Position numbers and translations under genes: made by a program
Part shown: piece after piece, positions 8,699 through 14,508 of the stretch
How the letters are laid out: the number at the start of each line of letters is the position of its first letter
Numbering within the stretch: the stretch's first letter is position 1
Assembly (NCBI GenBank): GCA_938039305.1
Contig: CALHUZ010000396.1
Location: 1 to 17,083 of the forward strand
Length of the DNA: 17,083 bases
DNA from: an uncultured Saprospiraceae bacterium
GTDB taxonomy: Bacteria; Bacteroidota; Bacteroidia; Chitinophagales; Saprospiraceae
Reading direction: 5' to 3'
Notes under the pieces: model-generated
Databases searched by the model: none
Told to the model about the DNA's origin: nothing
What the model saw: only the letters and a program-made list of their open reading frames with translations

Positions 8699-9421
8699 CT
8701 AGTAGTCTTCGACCTCATTCTTATCGATGAGTCTGAATCCATTTCCGTGGATGTTGACTATCTCAAGATTGGGATCTCGCTTTAGGTACTTTCTAAGTTT
8801 TGTCACAAAGACATCCATACTTCTCGCAGTGAAGTAGTTATCCTCATCCCAGATCTCTATAAGAGCTTTCGAACGAGAAAGCACATTGTTCTTATGAAGA
8901 CAGAATAATCTTAGTAGATGAGCTTCTTTAGGAGATAGTTTGTCTTTTTCCTTTTCGCCTTCTGAGTTAAACGTCAGAATCCTCAGTGGATAATTGAAAA
9001 TGTAATTTCCAATGACAAATTCTTTTTTATCCTCGTCTGGGTTTACTGGACCACTTGTTCTCTTGAGAACGGCTTGAACTCTATATAGTAGTTCTTCGCT
9101 ATTGAATGGTTTGGTGATGTAATCATCGGCGCCAATTTTGAAACCATCGATTACGTCTTCTTTTAAGGATTTGGCTGTTAGAAATATTACTGGGACGTCA
9201 GCATTGTCTTCTTTTATCTCCTTTCCAAGAGTGAAGCCATCTTTTTTTGGCATCATCACATCAAGTATGCAGAGGTCGTAGCTGCCCTTCTTGTATGTTT
9301 CAAATCCCGCTTCTCCATCTGTCGCTAAAGTCACATCATACTGATGCATCTCGAGATAAGATCTCAAAACGTCCCCAAAATTTCTATCGTCCTCAACAAG
9401 TAGAATTTTCTGTTGTGGCAT
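8699..9421 (-). CDS. OmpR/PhoB-family response regulator, RprY-like
   Basis: A 240-residue two-domain regulator. The receiver (about 4-120) has acidic residues Glu10-Asp11-Asp12, phospho-acceptor Asp54 in LCILDVMMP, switch Thr82 in FLTAKS and Lys104 in ITKPFN. The C-terminal winged helix (about 134-233) has LSPKEAHLLRLF, RSMDVFVTKLRKYL (the recognition helix region) and the wing NIHGNGFRL, the standard OmpR/PhoB layout. In sequence style it resembles Bacteroides RprY. The kinase gene lies upstream on the same strand with a 76-bp gap. That gap holds a GTTAA-N6-GTTAA repeat also found upstream of the kinase, which suggests that the regulator binds its own promoter. Its signal and regulon cannot be read from the sequence. 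Confidence 0.93.
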   Translation of the reverse strand: MPQQKILLVEDDRNFGDVLRSYLEMHQYDVTLATDGEAGFETYKKGSYDLCILDVMMPKKDGFTLGKEIKEDNADVPVIFLTAKSLKEDVIDGFKIGADDYITKPFNSEELLYRVQAVLKRTSGPVNPDEDKKEFVIGNYIFNYPLRILTFNSEGEKEKDKLSPKEAHLLRLFCLHKNNVLSRSKALIEIWDEDNYFTARSMDVFVTKLRKYLKRDPNLEIVNIHGNGFRLIDKNEVEDY

Positions 9422-9443
9422 TGCAGTTATAGTTTAGTATTAT

Positions 9444-9459
9444 GTTAAGATGCAGTTAA
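9444..9459 (+). promoter_or_regulatory. GTTAA-N6-GTTAA direct repeat upstream of the response regulator gene
   Basis: GTTAA at 9444-9448 and again at 9455-9459 (each followed by G), period 11 bp, one helical turn, starting 23 bp upstream of the regulator's start codon. OmpR-family regulators commonly bind paired half-sites at 10-11 bp spacing. The same composite recurs at 10970-10985 on the other strand. Candidate operator, by inference. Confidence 0.5.
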
Positions 9460-9497
9460 GGCACATAAGTCACTTATTTTAACACAAAATTCTTGAA

Positions 9498-10928
9498 TTA
9501 TTTTGCAAGCTCTGGATCATGGGGGAAATAGACAGTGAAACTACTCCCTTTATTAAGCTCACTTGTCACAGAAACTTTTCCCTTGTGAGCATCAGTGATG
9601 GCTTTCACATAACTTAATCCAAGTCCGAAGCCTTTGACGTCATGCAAGTTTCCAGTGCTAACTCTATAAAACTTTTCGAATATACGCTTTAAATCCTCTT
9701 TAGACATGCCAATACCTTTGTCAGATATAATTACTTCAACTCCTCCTTTTGCATCTTTTGTTTCAATTGAGATTACTGGAGCGGCCGGAGAATATTTTAT
9801 GGCATTGTCGAGCAAGTTATGAAGCACGTTGCTCAGATGATTTTCATCTCCGATGACCAAAGGATTTTGTGCACGTAGATTGGATTTTATTTCTCCATCC
9901 CTTTTGTTAACCCTCAATTTAGTATTCTCAACTGCTATGCTTACGCTATCATTGAGATTCACTTTTGATAGCTTAAGTTCAAAGTCCTTCTTATCAAGAC
10001 GGGCGATCTGCAATACTTTTTCGACTTGGTTGAGCATTCTCTTATTCTCTTGCTTGATGATGTCAGCGTACCGATCGATCATTTTTTCATTTGATTTGAC
10101 CATCGGGTTGACTATCGAGTCGGCAGCAAGAGATATAGTTGCGATTGGCGTTTTAAATTCATGAGTCATATTATTGATGAAATCCGTTTTCATCATCGAA
10201 ACTTTCTTTTGGGTTAATATGACATTGATCGTATACACGAAGCAGAACAAAATTAGTCCGGTTAAGATAATTGAGCTTAGTAGTGCAGGAAGCACAGAGT
10301 TGATTAGAAAAGATGTCTTCTGAGGAAAGAAGATCCTTAATGAGCCAACAGGTTTTCTTTCTTCACTATCAAATAGATTGACCTCATGCATAGACTGGGA
10401 TAATCGGTCAGCCACTGCTCCTTCACTCGAGTTGCCACTTACGTTCACTACGTTATACTTGCCATTAGTTATGATGTAGTCCTCGTCTTCATCAGAGAAA
10501 ACGCCAAAGTCATAATCTAAATCAATTCCTTGATTGAGCAATTCTATTCTCAAGTACCTACTGAGATCAGGTGCGGAGATGGTGCTTAAAGCCAAGGAAG
10601 GCTGATTTAACCAAGAAATGTTGGCCAATTGGCTTTCTAATTTGTCTTTCCTGAATGCGTCAAGTGATGGATTTAAAACCTTAGATATAGCGTCTTTTCC
10701 TTCTTTAAGTATGGATGATGATCCTGATCGCTCCATCATCCTTTCATAATTATTAGCATCGTTCTCAAGTCTTTGCTTTACTCTATTGAGCGAGTATGTC
10801 ACTTGACTATCAAAATTTGTTGCCTTTAGATCTATCCCATTCTTCAGCCAGTAGAATTGAATAATACAAATACCCATGAGCGCAACACTCATCAATATCA
10901 TGATACTCTGTATTGTTCTTTTTTCCAT
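9498..10928 (-). CDS. Membrane sensor histidine kinase, RprX-like
   Basis: A 476-residue sensor. The first transmembrane segment is about residues 7-28, followed by a periplasmic region of about 180 residues rich in charged residues, and a second transmembrane segment about 210-238. The HisKA domain carries the phosphorylated His256 in NNMTHEFKTPIATISLAADS. The HATPase domain shows the N box HNLLDNAIKYS (Asn375), the G1 box SDKGIGMS (402-409) and the G2 box VKGFGLGLSYV (431-441). No HAMP or PAS domain is evident between the membrane and HisKA. The N-terminus (RTIQSIMILMSVALMGICIIQFYWLKN) is typical of Bacteroidota RprX-like kinases. It precedes its cognate regulator and is divergent from a PDZ protein gene that shares its 121-bp control region. 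An envelope signal is likely, but its nature is unknown. Confidence 0.93.
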   Translation of the reverse strand: MEKRTIQSIMILMSVALMGICIIQFYWLKNGIDLKATNFDSQVTYSLNRVKQRLENDANNYERMMERSGSSSILKEGKDAISKVLNPSLDAFRKDKLESQLANISWLNQPSLALSTISAPDLSRYLRIELLNQGIDLDYDFGVFSDEDEDYIITNGKYNVVNVSGNSSEGAVADRLSQSMHEVNLFDSEERKPVGSLRIFFPQKTSFLINSVLPALLSSIILTGLILFCFVYTINVILTQKKVSMMKTDFINNMTHEFKTPIATISLAADSIVNPMVKSNEKMIDRYADIIKQENKRMLNQVEKVLQIARLDKKDFELKLSKVNLNDSVSIAVENTKLRVNKRDGEIKSNLRAQNPLVIGDENHLSNVLHNLLDNAIKYSPAAPVISIETKDAKGGVEVIISDKGIGMSKEDLKRIFEKFYRVSTGNLHDVKGFGLGLSYVKAITDAHKGKVSVTSELNKGSSFTVYFPHDPELAK

Positions 10929-10969
10929 TGGCTACTAAGAAGAGGCCTTAAGCCGAGATTTAAAAGCGT

Positions 10970-10985
10970 TTAACTATGTTTTAAC
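10970..10985 (-). promoter_or_regulatory. GTTAA-N6-GTTAA direct repeat in the kinase/PDZ divergent region
   Basis: On the + strand TTAAC occurs at 10970-10974 and 10981-10985 (both within TTTAACT), 11 bp apart; on the minus strand this reads GTTAA-N6-GTTAA, exactly the composite found ahead of the response regulator gene. Weaker TTTA half-sites continue the phase at 10959 and 10991. Candidate binding site for the RprY-like regulator. Confidence 0.5.
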
Positions 10986-10993
10986 TGATATTT

Positions 10994-11022
10994 AGTAAAA
11001 TCATAATCTCATAGATTTTACT
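10994..11022. repeat. Perfect 9-bp inverted repeat in the divergent control region
   Basis: AGTAAAATC at 10994-11002 and its exact reverse complement GATTTTACT at 11014-11022, separated by 11 bp, so the arm centres lie 20 bp (two helical turns) apart. The right arm overlaps the putative -7 element of the PDZ gene. It may be a dimeric regulator site. Confidence 0.5.
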
Positions 11023-11026
11023 TTCG
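11019..11026 (+). promoter_or_regulatory. Possible -7 element for the PDZ protein gene
   Basis: TACTTTCG differs from TAnnTTTG at one base and lies 24 bp before ATG 11050. No TTG -33 element is present at the right spacing; the inverted-repeat arm occupies that place, as expected of an activator-dependent promoter. Weak evidence. Confidence 0.3.
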
Positions 11027-11049
11027 TCAAAGCTAAAAGAACAAATGCG

Positions 11050-12027
11050 ATGAAATGTTTAATCTCCATATTAATTATGATGCTTCCTTTTGTCATTGCT
11101 TCTGCTCAGAACGAAGGAGGAGATAAAGAAGTCATTATCATAGAGAAGATAGTCGATCAAGATGGCAACGTCATCTCCAAGCAGTCGAAGCGTTTCAATG
11201 GCAAATATTCGGAGGATCAGATTCAAGAGTTAATAGATGAAGAAAGTGCTCCATCCATTAGGTCGTTTGATCTCGAAGGATTGGGGTTTGCGGAAGAGGG
11301 GTTTGACTTTTTTCAGCCTCGGTCAAAAAGACCAACCATAGGCGTCAATCTTGATTTTGAAGAAGGCTTAGCAAAAGTTTCTAAAGTGATGAGCAGGTCG
11401 GGAGCAGAGACAGCTGATATACGAGTCGGAGATCAGTTGTTATCTATTTCTGGAGTAGCTATATCTTCTATAGATGATATCCATGAGATCTTGGACACTA
11501 AAAAACCAAATGATAAAGTGAGGCTCATCATATTTCGTGATGGCGAAGAATTAGAAAAAGAAATTGAGTTAAGCGGAAATAATGGATCGAGTTTCTTTTT
11601 CGATCTTCCAGAAGGAGGCGCGATGAGGTTTTTTGGTAATGGCTCTGATAATCTGTCATTCGATATTGATTCTTTGTTCAGCCAGATGATGGACATGGAT
11701 GGTTTCAGCGAAAGCTTTGGAATGCCTTTTTCTTTAAGTGAGGATTCGAAAGCCTCGCAAAAGCCTGCTTCAGACAATCGTGCTTCTCTTGGGATCTTTA
11801 TTGATGATATTGGAGCTGGAGTATTAGTGTCAGAAGTCATTCCTGATAGCCCTGCCGAACGAGTGGGTATTAGGAAAGGAGATGTCATCATAGAGGTAGA
11901 TAATATGGAGATAAGCCAATTTTCTGACCTAACGGATCTCATGGCTACCAAGAATATCGGTGATAAGCTTGTCCTCAAGATTGAAAGAGACGGAGAGATT
12001 AAGACTTTAGAAGCTTCTCTTGAATAA
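11050..12027 (+). CDS. Exported protein with two PDZ domains and no protease domain
   Basis: A 325-residue protein with a Sec signal peptide (MKCLISILIMMLPFVIASAQ, cleavage probably after Ala19 or Gln20), so periplasmic or membrane-associated. PDZ1 spans about residues 96-175 (IGVNLDFEEGLAKVSKVM, GDQLLSISG) and PDZ2 about 246-323 (LGIFIDDIGAGVLVSEVI, GDVIIEVDN). Between them is an acidic, Phe/Met/Ser-rich linker of about 70 residues, and a short charged segment (about 25-90) precedes PDZ1. There is no trypsin-like domain and no Ser-His-Asp triad, so this is not a DegP/HtrA protease although the PDZ pair is of that sort. The gene is divergent from the RprX-like kinase gene and its upstream region carries candidate regulator sites, so it may be a target or an input of that system. 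Exact function unknown. Confidence 0.85.
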   Translation: MKCLISILIMMLPFVIASAQNEGGDKEVIIIEKIVDQDGNVISKQSKRFNGKYSEDQIQELIDEESAPSIRSFDLEGLGFAEEGFDFFQPRSKRPTIGVNLDFEEGLAKVSKVMSRSGAETADIRVGDQLLSISGVAISSIDDIHEILDTKKPNDKVRLIIFRDGEELEKEIELSGNNGSSFFFDLPEGGAMRFFGNGSDNLSFDIDSLFSQMMDMDGFSESFGMPFSLSEDSKASQKPASDNRASLGIFIDDIGAGVLVSEVIPDSPAERVGIRKGDVIIEVDNMEISQFSDLTDLMATKNIGDKLVLKIERDGEIKTLEASLE

Positions 12028-12142
12028 TTTCATTTCTGAGGTACAGCCCTTAATAGCTGTTGATAACTTATTTGATCGAATTGATGAGGTATGCATTACA
12101 TGAAGGGTTTGAATGTCTTTTATTGACCAGTTTGAGTATGGG

Positions 12143-12378
12143 CAAAAAAAAAAGAGCGGCATACCCCCCAGTAGCCGCTCCGTAATCTCCAATACTTAAT
12201 CCCTTAAGTATTTTCAAAAGTTAAAGAACTATAGACCCTTATTCCACATATCTTGCCAAGAGCACTCAAAGGGTGGGGTAATATTCACATTGCGTTTTTT
12301 GATAATATATAAGTGCCTTAGGGTAGTCCATTCACAGACTTAGATTCTTGATATATGTTAAATTCTAATGTGATTTAC
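12143..12378 (-). ncRNA. Candidate minus-strand structured small RNA
   Basis: Inferred from a minus-strand intrinsic terminator at 12144-12180 with no minus-strand gene to terminate. Reading the minus strand toward it there is a 9-bp perfect stem with a GGGA loop (12191-12212) and a longer hairpin closed by ACCCTT/AAGGGT (12234-12275) containing an inner TCTT-GGC-AAGA. GGACT/AGTTC plus CCCT/AGGG could also form a longer-range helix. The 5' end is a guess: the minus-strand sequence TAATTTG (12382-12388 in + coordinates) resembles a -7 element short of one base. No match to SRP, RNase P or tmRNA hallmarks is seen. A divergent 6S-like RNA is possible but cannot be shown by eye. Confidence 0.4.
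12144..12180 (-). terminator. Intrinsic terminator facing the minus strand
   Basis: GAGCGGC (12154-12160) pairs with GCCGCTC (12174-12180); three further pairs (TAC/GTA) extend the stem past one bulged base to a C-rich (+ strand) loop. On the minus strand the stem is followed directly by ten T residues (A run 12144-12153 on +). On the + strand no T run follows, so the orientation is clear. Confidence 0.8.
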
Positions 12379-12388
12379 ATCAAATTAG
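12365..12388. promoter_or_regulatory. CRP/FNR-like dyad
   Basis: Arms CTAATGTGAT (12365-12374) and ATCAAATTAG (12379-12388) around TTAC form a near-perfect 10-bp dyad with one mismatch. The core TGTGAT-N4-ATCAAA lies one base from a CRP-type TGTGA-N6-TCACA site and one from an FNR-type TTGAT-N4-ATCAA site. It could act on the downstream + strand gene or on the putative minus-strand RNA. Confidence 0.4.
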
Positions 12389-12465
12389 CCTTGTGATAAC
12401 AATAGAATTAAGCCAATTCATCAATTTCTTCTAACGCTTTGGGACATAATTGATACTTTTAGTTT

Positions 12466-14376
12466 GTGGGCAGACAATCAAATAACTCATCTCAGGCCAG
12501 GCACAAGTTTGTCAAATCACTTTTGCAAGATGTCTCTGCTATGGAATACATGCTGGAGCACGACTGGTTTGAGTCAGATATCATTCGGATCGGAGCAGAA
12601 CAAGAGATTGTACTTATTGATAAGTCTTCATATAGGCCCTCTATTCTGGGTCCTAAGATTCTAAAGAAGACTAAGAATGAAACATGGCTTGTTAGCGAGC
12701 TGGCTAAGTTTAATCTGGAGCTCAATCTTGATCCACGAGTGTTTCGACATGATTGTCTGAAGCTTATGGAAACTGAACTAAAAGGCAATCTTTCTAAGCT
12801 GCGCGGATATATAGCGGAGTATGGTATCGACTATATTCTCACAGGGATTTTACCTACTCTTCACAAGTACCACCTTGATCTTGAGAACTTAACGCCAAAA
12901 CAGAGATATAAAGATTTGATGGAGGCCATCAAAGGTCAACTTCAGAGAGGTGACTTTGAGTTGAGATTGGTAGGTATAGATGAACTTTTAGTACGACATT
13001 CATCTCCACTACTTGAAGCATGTAATACGAGCTTTCAAGTCCACCTGCAAGTTGCTCCTGATGATTTCGAGACTTACTATAATTATGCATTAGCACTCAC
13101 AGCACCTTGCATCAGCATGGCTGCTAACTCACCTATTGTCTTTGGTAAGCGATTATGGCATGAGACAAGGATAGCGCTCTTTCAGCAAGCGATAGATACA
13201 AGAAAGACTTTGGACCATATGCGCCAGATGAGCCCAAGGGTGATTTTAGGTGAGTCTTGGTTAGATGGAGATGTCACACAGATATTTAAAGATGACATTG
13301 CGAGGTTTAAGATTTTGCTACACACCGATACTGGTGAGCAAAGTATGGATATGATCGCTAAGGGTAAGGTCCCTAAGCTCAAAAGCCTACAGCTTCATAA
13401 CTCTACAGTCTATAGATGGAATCGACCATGCTATGGTATCAGTGATACAGGTAAGCCACACTTAAGAATTGAGAATCGGGTTTTCCCCTCAGGCCCAAGT
13501 GTGTTAGACGAGATGGCTAATACTGCCTTTTGGCTAGGAGCTATGAAAGGTATGTCTAACTATTATCCAGATATTAGAAACTTTATGTCATTCGCTGATG
13601 TCAGGGATAATTTTGGGAAAGCAGCCCGTTTTGGTATCGATACAAAGTATACTTGGAGCAAAGACAAGAAGATCACAGTTGTAGACTTGATGAAAAATGA
13701 GCTGATACCTATGGCTCGTACAGGGTTACAATCGATGCAAGTAGATCAAGCAGATATAGATAAGTATATGGATGTCATCAGCGAGCGTATCGAAGCCCAT
13801 ATGAATGGTGCAAGATGGATGCTTCGCTCATATACAAAGCTTAAAGAAGAAACGGCATCTGTCGACGAGGCTTTAACCTATCTCACAGCTTCAATATATA
13901 CACAACAGAATCAGGAAGATTTTCCTGTGCATAAGTGGAAAGAAGCTGATACATCGCAAAGATTGAATTATGATATCGGAGATTTAAGGGTTTCTGAGCT
14001 GATGCAAATTGACATCTTTTCTGCTGACAAAAAAGACTTAGTAGCTCTTGTGTCCAAATTGATGGCTTGGAAAAAAATCAAGTACATGCCTGTTGAAGAT
14101 AAAAAAGGCAACTTGGTAGGCCTAATCAGTGCGAAGATTCTTCATGACACTTTGATCTTAGAGCTACAAAAGAAAAAGCCTAAAGATCTTCTTGTTAAAG
14201 ATGTGATGATTAAGAATCCTATAACTGTAGCTCCAACTGCTACACTTCAAGAAGCGATGAAGTTGATTAAGGATTTAGATGTTGGGTGTCTACCCGTGAT
14301 TAAGGACAAAGAACTTGTGGGTATCGTGACCAGACAGACCCTTGTCAAGGTGACAGATCGTTTACTTTCACCCTAA
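12466..14376 (+). CDS. Glutamate-cysteine ligase (GCS2)-like domain fused to a CBS pair
   Basis: A 636-residue cytoplasmic protein. Residues about 15-400 resemble the GCS2/carboxylate-amine ligase family: RIGAEQEIVLID (41-52) is the nucleotide/metal-binding GxExE-type motif, SFQVHLQV (189-196) and NSPIVFGKRLWHETR (221-235) are core strands and active-site loops, and RIENRVFPSGPSVLDEMAN (334-352) carries the conserved Arg-Glu region. A helical linker follows. Residues about 507-630 contain two CBS motifs (VSELMQIDIFSAD... and VKDVMIKNPITV...DLDVGCLPVI), which in other proteins bind adenine nucleotides and regulate activity. An ATP-dependent amide ligase with nucleotide sensing is inferred; the substrate is unknown and need not be glutamate plus cysteine. 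An in-frame stop at 12460 limits the start: GTG 12466 is my choice since the residues before Met26 look domain-like, with ATG 12541 the alternative. Confidence 0.8.
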   Translation: MGRQSNNSSQARHKFVKSLLQDVSAMEYMLEHDWFESDIIRIGAEQEIVLIDKSSYRPSILGPKILKKTKNETWLVSELAKFNLELNLDPRVFRHDCLKLMETELKGNLSKLRGYIAEYGIDYILTGILPTLHKYHLDLENLTPKQRYKDLMEAIKGQLQRGDFELRLVGIDELLVRHSSPLLEACNTSFQVHLQVAPDDFETYYNYALALTAPCISMAANSPIVFGKRLWHETRIALFQQAIDTRKTLDHMRQMSPRVILGESWLDGDVTQIFKDDIARFKILLHTDTGEQSMDMIAKGKVPKLKSLQLHNSTVYRWNRPCYGISDTGKPHLRIENRVFPSGPSVLDEMANTAFWLGAMKGMSNYYPDIRNFMSFADVRDNFGKAARFGIDTKYTWSKDKKITVVDLMKNELIPMARTGLQSMQVDQADIDKYMDVISERIEAHMNGARWMLRSYTKLKEETASVDEALTYLTASIYTQQNQEDFPVHKWKEADTSQRLNYDIGDLRVSELMQIDIFSADKKDLVALVSKLMAWKKIKYMPVEDKKGNLVGLISAKILHDTLILELQKKKPKDLLVKDVMIKNPITVAPTATLQEAMKLIKDLDVGCLPVIKDKELVGIVTRQTLVKVTDRLLSP

Positions 14377-14443
14377 TTTCTTCTATTTACTTGGTGTGCC
14401 AGATGGCTTCTAACTCCAATTAATACATATTTAGCAATAAGCT

Positions 14444-14451
14444 TATATTTG
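14444..14451 (+). promoter_or_regulatory. Promoter -7 element (TAnnTTTG) of the aconitase gene
   Basis: TATATTTG matches the Bacteroidota -7 consensus exactly and lies 57 bp upstream of ATG 14509, in the only sizeable gap before the gene. No TTG is found at -33 spacing. A small repeat TTTGC-N5-GCAAA (14448-14462) overlaps its end. The leader would be about 50 nt. Confidence 0.55.
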
Positions 14452-14508
14452 CAACTCGCAAAATTAGACGGAAGTCTGATGACATTATTAACTCTCTAAT
14501 CGTAGTAC

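Larger units (their letters stand above)
12028..12465. other. 438-bp intergenic region without a protein gene
   Basis: No convincing reading frame lies here on either strand. Contents: a short, weak hairpin after the PDZ gene (12043-12060), a strong minus-strand terminator (12144-12180), two more inverted repeats (12191-12212 and an ACCCTT/AAGGGT pairing at 12234-12275), and a CRP/FNR-like dyad (12365-12388). No clear TAnnTTTG promoter is visible for the downstream + strand gene; TAGTTTG at 12460-12466 is one base short and overlaps its start codon. Confidence 0.7.

Noticed and set aside
8685..8700. Hairpin AGTAG/CTACT between the convergent glucokinase and regulator genes
   Set aside because: Only five base pairs, no T run on either strand, and it overlaps the regulator's stop codon; too weak to call a terminator.
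9853..10164. 103-codon + strand reading frame inside the histidine kinase gene
   Set aside because: It lies wholly antisense to the conserved HisKA/HATPase coding sequence and has no recognisable domain or promoter.
11433..11978. 181-codon minus-strand reading frame inside the PDZ gene
   Set aside because: Antisense to clear PDZ coding sequence; Ser/Ile/Pro-rich composition is typical of a shadow frame.
12043..12060. Hairpin ACAGC/GCTGT after the PDZ gene
   Set aside because: Five base pairs with an 8-nt loop and no T run; may contribute to 3' end formation but is not a supported terminator.
12007..12192. Minus-strand 61-codon reading frame in the intergenic region
   Set aside because: It runs through the intrinsic terminator hairpin and its T run (encoding Phe repeats) and into the PDZ gene; composition is not protein-like.
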